A DNA stretch of 55,674 nt from Schlegelella_A sp038241255 (GTDB taxonomy: Bacteria; Pseudomonadota; Gammaproteobacteria; Burkholderiales; Burkholderiaceae_C), in the NCBI GenBank assembly GCA_038241255.1, contig JBBRFW010000014.1, forward strand, positions 1-55,674, read 5' to 3'. This document shows positions 1 through 8,066 of the stretch, piece after piece (position 1 is the stretch's first letter; every line of letters starts with the position of its first letter). The notes beneath the pieces are model-generated. The model ran no database searches and was not told where the DNA came from. It worked only from the letters and a program-made list of their open reading frames with translations. The position numbers and the translations under genes were made by a program.

Positions 1-887
1 CCGCGCAGGCGATCCGCGACGGCGACTACGAGATCGGCATCGCCGGCGGCCAGGAGAACATGAGCCTGGCGCCGCACGTGCTGCTCGGCTCGCGCGAGGG
101 CCAGCGCATGGGCGACTGGAAGATGGTCGATTCGATGATCAGCGACGGCCTCTTCGACGTCTACAACAAGTATCACATGGGCATCACGGCCGAGAACGTG
201 GCCAAGAAGTACGAGGTCAGCCGGGACAAGCAGGACGCGCTCGCGCTCGCCTCGCAGCAAAAGGCGGCGGCAGCGCAGGAAGGCGGCCGCTTCAAGGATG
301 AGATCGTGCCGTTCTCGATCGCGCAGAAGAAGGGCGACCCGATCGTCTTCGCCGCCGACGAGTTCATCAACCGCAAGACCAGCGCCGAGGCGCTCGCTGG
401 GCTGAAGCCGGCCTTCGACAAGGCCGGCTCGGTGACCGCCGGCAACGCTTCGGGACTCAACGACGGCGCCGCGGCGGTCGTGGTCATGACCGCCCAGCGC
501 GCCCAGCAGCTGGGCCTGACGCCGCTGGCGCGGATCGCCAGCTACGCGACGGTTGCGCTCGACCCGGCCTTCATGGGCATGGGACCGGTGCCGGCGTCGC
601 GAAAGGCGCTCGAGCGAGCCGGCTGGAAGCCGCAGGACCTCGACCTGCTCGAGATCAACGAGGCGTTCGCGGCGCAGGCGTGCGCCGTCAACAACGAGAT
701 GGGCTGGGACACGAGCAAGGTCAACGTCAACGGCGGCGCGATTGCGATCGGCCACCCGATCGGCGCCTCGGGATGCCGCATCCTCGTGACGCTGCTGCAC
801 GAGATGGGCAAGCGCAACGCGAAGAAGGGAATCGCGAGTCTGTGCATCGGCGGCGGCATGGGCGTTGCTTTGTGCGTCGAACGCTGA
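1..887 (+). CDS. phaA: acetyl-CoA C-acetyltransferase (thiolase), 5' part missing
   Basis: Condenses two acetyl-CoA to acetoacetyl-CoA in the cytoplasm, the entry step to poly-3-hydroxybutyrate. The frame is already open at the left edge (codons start at base 3), so about the first 100 residues, including the acyl-accepting Cys, lie outside. Visible family marks are GGQENMS near the start of the visible part, LEINEAFAAQA, GHPIGASGCR (catalytic His) and the terminal CIGGGMG motif with the second catalytic Cys. The stop is 16 bases before the acetoacetyl-CoA reductase start, the usual phaA-phaB arrangement. The fold is certain. The symbol rests on the neighbour, since biosynthetic and degradative thiolases look alike. 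Confidence 0.9.
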   Translation, partial: AQAIRDGDYEIGIAGGQENMSLAPHVLLGSREGQRMGDWKMVDSMISDGLFDVYNKYHMGITAENVAKKYEVSRDKQDALALASQQKAAAAQEGGRFKDEIVPFSIAQKKGDPIVFAADEFINRKTSAEALAGLKPAFDKAGSVTAGNASGLNDGAAAVVVMTAQRAQQLGLTPLARIASYATVALDPAFMGMGPVPASRKALERAGWKPQDLDLLEINEAFAAQACAVNNEMGWDTSKVNVNGGAIAIGHPIGASGCRILVTLLHEMGKRNAKKGIASLCIGGGMGVALCVER

Positions 888-903
888 CAGCTTCGACACG
901 ACG

Positions 904-1647
904 ATGACGGACAGGAAGAAGATCGCCTACGTCACGGGAGGAATGGGCGGCATCGGCACCTCGCTCTGCCAGCGCCTCCACCACGACGGCTTCACCGTGA
1001 TCGCCGGCTGCGGGCCGAGCCGGGATCACGCAAAGTGGCTCGCCGAGCAGTCGGCGCAGGGCTATGCCTTCGACGCCTCGGTGGGCAACGTCGGCGACTG
1101 GGATTCGACCGTCGCCGCCTTCCGGAAGGTCCGCGCCGAGCACGGTCCGGTCGACGTGCTCGTCAACAACGCCGGCATCACCCGCGACGGCATGTTCAGG
1201 AAGATGACGCGCGCCGACTGGGACGCGGTGATCGAGACCAACCTCACGAGCCTCTTCAACGTCACCAAGCAGGTCATCGACGACATGGTCGAGCACGGCT
1301 GGGGCCGGATCATCAACATCTCGTCGGTGAACGGCGAAAAGGGCCAGTTCGGCCAGACCAATTATTCGGCGGCCAAGGCCGGCATGCACGGCTTCACGAT
1401 GGCCCTCGCGCAGGAGGTGGCGAGCAAGGGCGTCACGGTCAACACCGTGAGCCCGGGCTACATCGCCACCGACATGGTGAAGGCGATCCGCCGGGAGGTG
1501 CTCGACAAGATCGTCGCCGGCATCCCGGTCAAGCGCCTGGGCACGCCGCAGGACATCGCCTCGATCGTCTCCTGGGTCGCTTCGGACGAATCGGGATTCG
1601 CCACCGGCGCCGACTTCTCGGTCAACGGCGGCCTCCACATGGGCTGA
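904..1647 (+). CDS. phaB: acetoacetyl-CoA reductase (SDR family)
   Basis: NADPH-dependent reduction of acetoacetyl-CoA to (R)-3-hydroxybutyryl-CoA, the monomer for PHB synthase. It has 247 residues, the usual length for PhaB. A glycine-rich nucleotide site GGMGGIG lies near residues 10-16, NNAG in the middle, and the YSAAK catalytic pair is followed by GMHGF, typical of PhaB. The SPGYIATDMV segment and C-terminal NGG end are SDR standard. An in-frame start exists at 865 but would overlap the thiolase; ATG 904 gives the normal N-terminus MTDRKKIAYVTGG. It is probably co-transcribed with the thiolase. No phaC or phaR is in the window. Confidence 0.92.
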   Translation: MTDRKKIAYVTGGMGGIGTSLCQRLHHDGFTVIAGCGPSRDHAKWLAEQSAQGYAFDASVGNVGDWDSTVAAFRKVRAEHGPVDVLVNNAGITRDGMFRKMTRADWDAVIETNLTSLFNVTKQVIDDMVEHGWGRIINISSVNGEKGQFGQTNYSAAKAGMHGFTMALAQEVASKGVTVNTVSPGYIATDMVKAIRREVLDKIVAGIPVKRLGTPQDIASIVSWVASDESGFATGADFSVNGGLHMG

Positions 1648-1668
1648 CGCCGTTCGCCTGCCGCCCCG

Positions 1669-1685
1669 GAAGCCCTTGCGGCTTC
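1669..1685 (+). terminator. small hairpin after phaB
   Basis: Perfect 6-bp stem GAAGCC/GGCTTC with a 5-base loop, 21 bases after the phaB stop. It is not followed by a T-run, so it could be a weak terminator or an mRNA 3' end stabiliser, or chance in G+C-rich DNA. Confidence 0.3.
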
Positions 1686-1813
1686 GCCGTCAACGCGGCC
1701 GCGCCGCGCGCGATCGCCGATCGGGTGGCGCAGTCAACGGGCAATGGCGCCCGTCGATCGAAGCCGCTTTCGATGCGTGCCCGAGCCCTACCTACTTGCA
1801 TGGGAACCCCACC

Positions 1814-2586
1814 ATGAACGAGCAAACGCTCCCGAACCGCGAGGGCCAGACGGTCCCCGACGTGACCTTCCGACTGCGCCGCCACGGCGAGTGGGCGACC
1901 GTGACCACGGACGAGCTGTTCAGCGGCAAGAACGTCGTCGTCTTCTCGCTCACCGGCGCGTTCACGCCCACCTGCTCGTCGACCCAACTGCCGCGCTACA
2001 ACGAGCCCGCGCCCGTGTTCCGCGACTAGGGGATCGACTCGATCGTCTGCCTCGCCGTCAACGACCCGTTCGTGATCGAGGAGTGGGGCAAGGACCAGGA
2101 GGCGGAGAACGTGCTGCTCTTGCCCGACGGCAACGGCGCCTTCACCGAGGCGATGGGCCTGCTCGTCGACAAGAGCGACCTCAATTTCGGCAAGCGCTCT
2201 TGGCGCTACTCGATGCTCGTGCGCGACAAGCCGGTCGAGAAGATGTTCCTCGAGCCGAACAAGCCCGGCGACCCGTTCGAGGAGTCCGACGCCGAAACGA
2301 TGCTGCGCTATCTCGATACCCGGGTAAGGTGCCCGAGCCGATCGCGATCCTGACGCGCGAGGTTGCACGTTCTGCGCCCAAGCCAAGAAGATGCTGAGCG
2401 AGGCCGGCTACGACTATGCCGAGATCCCGCTGCCCGCACACGATCCGCAGCAAGGCACTCGGCGCGATGGCGAAGGCGCAGACGGTGCCGCAGGTGTTCG
2501 TCGGCGGCAGGCTGATCGGCGGCTCCGAGGAGCTCGCGCGATTCCTGCAGGAACAAGGGCAGCCCCATCCCGCGAAAGCGGGCTAG
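1814..2586 (+). pseudogene. peroxiredoxin-glutaredoxin hybrid, broken by one stop and three frameshifts
   Basis: Remnant of a Prx5-type peroxidase fused to a glutaredoxin (the hybrid Prx5/Grx family, which reduces peroxides using glutathione). The Prx part starts at ATG 1814 and keeps TGAFTPTCSSTQLP with the peroxidatic Cys. A TAG at 2027-2029 interrupts it, and the same frame then continues with IVCLAVNDPF. Frame changes follow near 2316-2322, near 2361 (inside the glutaredoxin motif TREGCTFC, apparently one base lost) and near 2433. After mental repair the Grx part reads through TVPQVFVGGRLIGGSEEL to a stop at 2584-2586, whose last base is also the first base of the IS end. Protein-level conservation is still strong, so decay looks recent, or the reads are faulty here. 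Confidence 0.8.
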
Positions 2587-2599
2587 GGCGTGTTAACAC
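2586..2599 (+). repeat. IS left terminal inverted repeat
   Basis: 14 bases, GGGCGTGTTAACAC, perfect inverse of 3396-3409. The transposase stop codon TAA (minus strand, 2593-2595) lies inside it. Confidence 0.85.
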
Positions 2600-3356
2600 A
2601 ACTGAGACCAATCGGCGATCAGCGCGAAGCTGATGAAGCCGAGGAACATCACGTCGAGCTTTTCGAAGCGAGAGAAGATGCGCCGATAGCCCTTGAGGCG
2701 TCGGAAGAGTCGCTCCACCTCGTTGCGCCGCTTGTACATCACGCGGTCGTACTCCCAAGGCTCGAGCCTGGTACTCAGTGGCGGCACGACGGGAATGAAG
2801 CCGAGGTCCAGCGCCGGCCGTCGGGTTTCATTGCCCTCGTACGCGCGGTCCATCAACAGATGCATAGGCCGGTCCCGGCCGCCCAGTCGGCGCAACAGTG
2901 CGCGTCCTTCGGGCGCATCGTGCGCCTGCCCGGGCGACAGCGAGAACGTTACAGCCGTTCGAGCATCCGCGGCAACCAGATGAATCTTGGTGTTCCACCC
3001 GCCTCTGGACTTTCCGATGGCCTGAGGGCCGTTTTTTTTAGCGCCCCGGTTCCATCGGGGTGCACCTTGACGCTCGTGCTGTCCAGCGATACGGCCTCGA
3101 TCCTGATGCGCACGACCTGAGCCCGCTGCAGCTGCTCGAACACCCGGTCGAGCACGCCCGCCTTGGACCAGCGGTTCATGCGCGTGTAGATGGTGTGCCA
3201 GTTGCCGAACCGCTTGGGTAGGCCGCGCCACTTGCAGCCGTGCTCGGCGACATAGAGGATGGCGTTCAACACGCGCAGGTTCGACAGGCTGACGTTGCCG
3301 CGCTGTAGCGGCAAGCACTCTTCGATCTGCGCAAACTGAGCTTCGGTGATCTCCAT
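2593..3356 (-). CDS. IS5-family DDE transposase, expressed by -1 frameshift (OrfA/OrfB)
   Basis: Catalyses cut-and-paste style movement of the surrounding element. The first frame starts MEITEAQFAQIEECLP at ATG 3356 and carries the N-terminal DNA-binding part up to HPDGTGAL. At a run of eight A (minus strand, 3032-3039) the ribosome must slip back one base. The second frame then gives KKNGPQAIGKSRGGWNTKIH and the rest of the catalytic domain. The DDE residues are all present: Asp in VSLDSTSVK, Asp in LLMDRAYEG, Glu in KRRNEVERL. The fused product would be about 254 residues, full length for the group, with no other disruption, so the element may be active. Frame 2 ends inside the left inverted repeat. 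Confidence 0.88.
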
Positions 3357-3395
3357 CCCGCGATTGTTGATCGCACGACACGACTGAAGCAATTA

Positions 3396-3409
3396 GTGTT
3401 AACACGCCC
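3396..3409 (-). repeat. IS right terminal inverted repeat
   Basis: 14 bases, GTGTTAACACGCCC, perfect inverse of 2586-2599. It lies upstream of the transposase start at 3356. Confidence 0.85.
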
Positions 3410-3441
3410 CAGTCGCGGCCGCGGCGCGCGCCGTCGTCGCT

Positions 3442-4500
3442 TCAGGCGGCCGCGATCGCGGCCGCCGCCGACCCGCGCAACGCCGATTCGCTGCCGTCCC
3501 AGTCGAGACGAAGCTTCGGCGCGCCGACGCCGGCGAAGTTGCGCCGCATCGACTGCAGATAGATCGGGTCGTAGTGCGCGGTGAGCAGGTCGCGAACGAC
3601 GTCGGCGGTGCGTCCCTCGCGGGCGGCGCTCTGCCACGAGTCGACGGTCTCGTTCCCGCGCAGTGCGCGGAGCGCCTCGAGACGGGCACAGAAGGCGTCC
3701 GTGTCGCGGACGAAGAAGTCGTAGTCCTCGATCAACAAGTCAACGCGTTTTGCGAGGGGCAGCTCTAGCCAGATGCAGGGCGCGGCCCGCATGCACCGGA
3801 CCAGGGCGTCGGGGACGCGCAAGTCGCCGACCTTCTTGCTCTCGCTTTCGACGAACACGGGCCGGCCCGGGTCGAAGCCGCACAAGGCGTGCCAGACGGC
3901 GGTATCGAACGCCTTCTGTGACGGCTGCGTGCTGCCGGGCACGAGGCCGAGCACCGAGCCGCGATGGTTCGCGATCGACTCGAGGTCGAGCACCTCCGCG
4001 CCCTGCCGGGCGAGCTCCACGAGCAGCCGGCTCTTGCCCGATCCGGTCGGGCCGCAGACGACGCGCCAGCCGAGCTGCGCCGGCAGCGACTCGAGCTCGG
4101 CGACGACGGCTCGCCGGAATTCGCGGTAGCCGCCCTCGAGCACGTGGACGCGGAAGCCGATCTGCTCCAGCACCGTGGCCAGCGCGCTGCTGCGCTTGCC
4201 GCCGCGCCAGCAATAGACGAGCGGCGTCCATTCGCGCGGCTTGTCGAGCACGTGGCGCTCGATGTGGGAGGCGACGTTGCGCGCGACCAGCGCGGCGCCG
4301 CGCTTCTTGGCCTCGAACGACGAGACCAGCTTGTACTGGGTGCCGATCGTCATCCGCTCGGCGTCGCCGAGCGAGGGCCAGTTGACGGCGCCGGGCAGCC
4401 TGTCTTCGGCGTACTCGGCTTCCGAGCGCGTGTCGACGATCGTGTCGAAGCGGGCCAGGTCGGCGATCGCTTCGGAGGCGGTGACCCGGATCAGCGCCAC
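3442..4500 (-). CDS. mnmH: tRNA 2-selenouridine/geranyl-2-thiouridine synthase
   Basis: MnmH (SelU, YbbB) acts on the wobble 2-thiouridine of tRNA-Lys, -Glu and -Gln, geranylating it and exchanging sulfur for selenium with selenophosphate. It has 352 residues. An N-terminal rhodanese domain holds the catalytic Cys97 in CWRGGKRS, and a C-terminal P-loop domain holds GPTGSGKS at residues 150-157. The start is GTG 4498-4500, one base after the glnD stop, so it is the last gene of map-glnD-mnmH. Its 3' end is 32 bases from the IS edge. SelD, which supplies selenophosphate, is not in the window. Confidence 0.92.
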   Translation of the reverse strand: MALIRVTASEAIADLARFDTIVDTRSEAEYAEDRLPGAVNWPSLGDAERMTIGTQYKLVSSFEAKKRGAALVARNVASHIERHVLDKPREWTPLVYCWRGGKRSSALATVLEQIGFRVHVLEGGYREFRRAVVAELESLPAQLGWRVVCGPTGSGKSRLLVELARQGAEVLDLESIANHRGSVLGLVPGSTQPSQKAFDTAVWHALCGFDPGRPVFVESESKKVGDLRVPDALVRCMRAAPCIWLELPLAKRVDLLIEDYDFFVRDTDAFCARLEALRALRGNETVDSWQSAAREGRTADVVRDLLTAHYDPIYLQSMRRNFAGVGAPKLRLDWDGSESALRGSAAAAIAAA

Positions 4501-4501
4501 T

Positions 4502-7138
4502 TCATGCGGCGATGGCGTCGAGCATTTCGGTCTCGATTTGCAGCTGCATGCGGTTCTGCTGCAGCGCGCTGCCGTCGATCAGGAAGGTGTCTTCTACGCG
4601 CTCGCCCAGGGTCGTGATCTTGGCGAGCTGCAGGTTGATGTCGTGACGCGCGAGGACTCGCGAGATCGCGTAGAGCAGGCCTGAGCGGTCGCTCGTGGAC
4701 ACGGCGAGCAGCCAGCGCTGGGCGCGCTCGTCGGGGCGAAGCGTGACGCGTGGCGTGATCGGGAACGAACGTACCCGGCGCGAGATGCGGCCGCGGCTCG
4801 GCTCGGGCAGGGGCCCGGTCGCCTGCAGCGCGATCGCCAGCTGCGTTTCGACGTACGAGATCAGGTCGCGGTAGAGCGGCTCCAGATCCGGGCTGACGAC
4901 CAGGAAGGTGTCGAGCGCGTAGCCGATGGTGCTCGTGTGCACCTTGGCATCGAGGATGTTGAAGTTGGCGCTGTCGAAGTAGCCGCAGGTGCGCGCGAAC
5001 AGGTCGTGCCGGTCAGGAGCGTAGACGAGGACCTGCAGGCCGACGCCGAGTGGGCTGACGCGCGCCCGCACGACCGGCTTGAGCGCGTCGACGCGATCGA
5101 TCAGCGAGCGCGTGTGCCAGGCGATCTCGCTCGCGTCGTGGCGCGCGAAGTAGCTGAGCTCGAGCGTGCGCCAGAGCGGCAATTCCACGGTGCCGGGAAG
5201 CATCGCCAGGTTGAGCAGCAGGCGCGCCTCGAGCTTGGTCGCCTCAATCTCGGCGTCGAGGTTCGGGCGCGCGCCGCCGAGCGCGCGCAGGGTGAGCCGG
5301 TACAGGTCTTCGAGGAGCTTGCCCTTCCAGGCGTTCCACACCTTGGGGCTCGTGCCGCGGACGTCGGCGACGGTGAGCAGGTAGAGCGCGGTCAGGCGCC
5401 GCTCGCTGCCGACGTCGGCCGCGAAATCGGCAATCACGTCGGGATCGGAGAGGTCCTCCTTCTGCGCGATGCGCGACATCGTCAGGTGCTCGGCGACGAG
5501 GTACTCGACCAGCGCGGCATCCTCGCCGCTCACGCCGTGGTCGCGGCAGAAACGCCGGGCCTCCCGCATGCCGAGGTCGGAGTGATCGCCGCCGCGCCCC
5601 TTGGCGATGTCGTGGAAGAGGGCGGCGATGTAAAGCACCCACGGCCGGTCGAAGGTCGACGCGAGCTGCGAGCAGAAGGGATACTCGTGCGCGTGCTCCG
5701 GGATCAGGAAGCGGCGCACGTTGCGCAGCACCATCAGGATGTGCTGGTCGACCGTGTAGACGTGGAAGAGGTCGTGCTGCATCTGGCCGACGATGCGTCG
5801 GAACACCCAGAGGTAGCGGCCCAGCACGCTCGTCTCGTTCATCAGCCGGAAAGCGTGGGTCTGGCCCCCCGACGCTTTCAGTATCTTCATGAAGGTCGCG
5901 TGATTGACCGGATCGCGCCGGAACTTCGCGTCCATCAGGTGGCGTGCGTTGTAGAGCGCGCGCAGCGTCCGCGCCGAGAGCCCTTTCGGGCCGACCGTCT
6001 GCTGGTAGACGAGGAAGGTCTCGAGGATGGCGTGCGGGTCGCGCTCGTACAGATCGTCGCTCACGACCTCGAGCATGCCGCTCCGCTCGAGGAACTTCTC
6101 GGAGATCGGTCGCATCGGCGCGTCCTGCAGGCCGGCGACGCGCTCCTCGATGTTGAGCATAAGAATCTGGTTAAGCTGAGTCACCCCCTTGGCCGCCCAG
6201 TAGTAGCGGCGCATCAGGCGTTCGGACGCACGCTGGCCGCCGAGCGGGTAGTAGCCGAAGCTTTCCGCGACAGCCGTCTGCAGATCGAAGACGAGGCGGT
6301 CCTCGCGCCGCCCGGCGATCGCATGAAGGCGGGCCCGGATCAGCTTCAGGATGCCTTCGTTGCGCTGCAGCTGGCGCACCTCGAACGGGGAGATGAGGCC
6401 GTGCGCGGCAAGCTCTTTCCACTTGCGGCCGAAGCCGGCGGCGCGCGCTACCCAGATCACGGTCTGCAGGTCCCGCAGCCCGCCCGGACTTTCCTTGCAG
6501 TTGGGCTCGAGCGAATAGGGCGTGTTCTCGTATTTCTGGTGGCGCTGACGCATCTCGAGCGTCTTGGCGCGCAAAAAGGCCCTGGCGTCCATCGCCTTCG
6601 CGGTGGCGACGTCGAAGGCCTTGAACAGCTTGCGCTCGCCGCACAGGAAACGCGCCTCCAGCAAGGCCGTCTGCACCGTGACTTCGGCCAGCGCCATGGC
6701 GACGCACTCGTCGACGGTTCGCACGCTCGAGCCGATCTCGAGCCCGGCGTCCCAGCACGCGGTGATGAATCGCTCGGTCGCGGCGGCGCACGCCGCTGCT
6801 TCGGCGCGCAGGGTCGACGGCAGCAGGACCAGCACGTCGACGTCGGAATAGGGGAAGAGCTCGCCGCGGCCGTAGCCGCCAACGGCCACCAGGGCGGCGT
6901 CGTCGGGCATGCTCGCTTCGCGCCACAGTCCGCACACCGTCGCATCGACGTCGGCGGCGAGGGCGCGGACGAGGCGCAGCGCCGCGCGCGCGGTCGGCGG
7001 GGCCGCGAGGAAGCGGTCGAGCCGCTCCGACTTGGCGGCGCGAAAGCGCGCCCGGAGTTGGGCCGGCGCGTGCGCCGCATCCGGGCCGTCGCCGAGCGCC
7101 GGCAGCGCGGGCGCGACGATCAGATCGCGCGTCTTCAC
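4502..7138 (-). CDS. glnD: [protein-PII] uridylyltransferase / uridylyl-removing enzyme
   Basis: Bifunctional nitrogen sensor: it uridylylates PII (GlnB/GlnK) when glutamine is low and removes UMP when glutamine is high. It has 878 residues, normal length. The nucleotidyltransferase motif GGYGRGELFPYSDVDVL spans residues 87-103. An HD hydrolase motif, HDIAKGRGGDHSDLG, lies near residue 510. Two C-terminal ACT domains bind glutamine; the last one includes SDRSGLLYAISRVLARHDIN. The start is GTG 7136-7138, 16 bases after the map stop. The map-glnD order is common in betaproteobacteria. All key residues look intact. Confidence 0.96.
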   Translation of the reverse strand: MKTRDLIVAPALPALGDGPDAAHAPAQLRARFRAAKSERLDRFLAAPPTARAALRLVRALAADVDATVCGLWREASMPDDAALVAVGGYGRGELFPYSDVDVLVLLPSTLRAEAAACAAATERFITACWDAGLEIGSSVRTVDECVAMALAEVTVQTALLEARFLCGERKLFKAFDVATAKAMDARAFLRAKTLEMRQRHQKYENTPYSLEPNCKESPGGLRDLQTVIWVARAAGFGRKWKELAAHGLISPFEVRQLQRNEGILKLIRARLHAIAGRREDRLVFDLQTAVAESFGYYPLGGQRASERLMRRYYWAAKGVTQLNQILMLNIEERVAGLQDAPMRPISEKFLERSGMLEVVSDDLYERDPHAILETFLVYQQTVGPKGLSARTLRALYNARHLMDAKFRRDPVNHATFMKILKASGGQTHAFRLMNETSVLGRYLWVFRRIVGQMQHDLFHVYTVDQHILMVLRNVRRFLIPEHAHEYPFCSQLASTFDRPWVLYIAALFHDIAKGRGGDHSDLGMREARRFCRDHGVSGEDAALVEYLVAEHLTMSRIAQKEDLSDPDVIADFAADVGSERRLTALYLLTVADVRGTSPKVWNAWKGKLLEDLYRLTLRALGGARPNLDAEIEATKLEARLLLNLAMLPGTVELPLWRTLELSYFARHDASEIAWHTRSLIDRVDALKPVVRARVSPLGVGLQVLVYAPDRHDLFARTCGYFDSANFNILDAKVHTSTIGYALDTFLVVSPDLEPLYRDLISYVETQLAIALQATGPLPEPSRGRISRRVRSFPITPRVTLRPDERAQRWLLAVSTSDRSGLLYAISRVLARHDINLQLAKITTLGERVEDTFLIDGSALQQNRMQLQIETEMLDAIAA

Positions 7139-7154
7139 GCGGCGCGCCTCGCCC

Positions 7155-7958
7155 TCAGGCGGCGACGAAGGCCGGCGGCGGTGGCGATCCGGCCGAGAGC
7201 GTCATCACTTCGTAGCCCGTGTCGGTGACCAGCACCGTGTGCTCCCACTGCGCCGAGAGCGACCGGTCGCGCGTGACGATGGTCCAGCCGTCGCCGGCCT
7301 CGCGGATGTCGCGTTTGCCGGCGTTGATCATCGGCTCGATCGTGAACGTCATGCCGGGCTTCAGCTCGTCAAGCGTGCCCGGCTTGCCGTAGTGCAGGAC
7401 CTGCGGGTCCTCGTGGAAGCGCGCGCCGATGCCATGGCCGCAGAACTCGCGCACCACCGAGAAGCCCTGGCCTTCGGTGAAGACCTGGATCGCGCTGCCG
7501 ATGTCGCCGAGGCGAATGCCAGGCCTGACCTTGACGATCCCCTTCCACATCGCGTCGTAGGTGACCTGGACGAGCCGCTTCGCCGCGATCGAACCCTCGC
7601 CGACGATGAACATTCGGCTCGTGTCGCCGTGCCAGCCGTCCTTGATGACGGTGACGTCGATGTTGACGATATCGCCGTTCTTGAGCGGCCGATCGTTGGG
7701 GATGCCGTGGCAGACTTGGTGGTTGATCGAGGTGCAGATCGATTTCGGGTACGGCGTGTAGCCCGGCGGCGCGTAGTTGAGCGGGGCGGGCACCGCGCCC
7801 TGCTCGTAGACGATGTGGTCGTGGGCGATCTTGTCGATCGCCTCCGTGGTCACGCCGACCCTGACGTGTGGCGCGAGAACGTCCAGCACCTCCGCCGCGA
7901 GCCGGCCGGCGACGCGCATGGCGGCGATCTCGGCGTCGTTCTTGATCGTGATCGTCAT
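7155..7958 (-). CDS. map: methionine aminopeptidase, type I
   Basis: Removes the initiator Met from nascent proteins in the cytoplasm. It has 267 residues, as expected for type Ia without extensions. The metal ligands are recognisable: Asp in NIDVTVI, Asp in WHGDTSRMF, His in FCGHGIG, Glu in TIEPMIN and Glu in QWEHTVLVT. The frame stays open far upstream (to 9413), but the true start is ATG at 7956-7958, giving MTITIKNDAEIAAMR. It is the first gene of the map-glnD-mnmH operon and is divergent from purL across a 108-base gap. The C-terminal tail is slightly proline-rich (SAGSPPPPAFVAA). Confidence 0.95.
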   Translation of the reverse strand: MTITIKNDAEIAAMRVAGRLAAEVLDVLAPHVRVGVTTEAIDKIAHDHIVYEQGAVPAPLNYAPPGYTPYPKSICTSINHQVCHGIPNDRPLKNGDIVNIDVTVIKDGWHGDTSRMFIVGEGSIAAKRLVQVTYDAMWKGIVKVRPGIRLGDIGSAIQVFTEGQGFSVVREFCGHGIGARFHEDPQVLHYGKPGTLDELKPGMTFTIEPMINAGKRDIREAGDGWTIVTRDRSLSAQWEHTVLVTDTGYEVMTLSAGSPPPPAFVAA

Positions 7959-8066
7959 CGGCGAATTATCGCATCGGGGCCCTAGAATCGCGGGTTTCCA
8001 CCGAGGTCGCCGTGCTGCCGCAAGGCCCGGGCGATCCGCCTCCCCGGACCCCGCCCAGCGCCCCGC

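Larger units (their letters stand above)
2586..3409. mobile_element. IS5-family insertion sequence, about 824 bp
   Basis: Bounded by perfect 14-bp terminal inverted repeats, GGGCGTGTTAACAC at 2586-2599 and its complement at 3396-3409, after which the ends diverge. It contains one transposase on the minus strand, read through a frameshift site. The flanks (CTA on the left, CAG on the right) show no clear target duplication. It sits exactly between a broken peroxiredoxin gene and the 3' end of mnmH. Size and organisation fit the two-frame IS5 relatives (IS427-like group). Group assignment is from memory of the family. Confidence 0.88.

Noticed and set aside
2027..2029. In-frame TAG in the peroxiredoxin as possible amber recoding
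   Set aside because: Three further frameshifts downstream show the gene is simply broken.
3032..3039. Run of eight T as a transcription terminator
   Set aside because: It is inside the transposase and serves, as eight A on the coding strand, as the frameshift site; no stem precedes it.
4937..7228. A 763-codon plus-strand frame opposite glnD
   Set aside because: Shadow of glnD, with composition typical of antisense translation.
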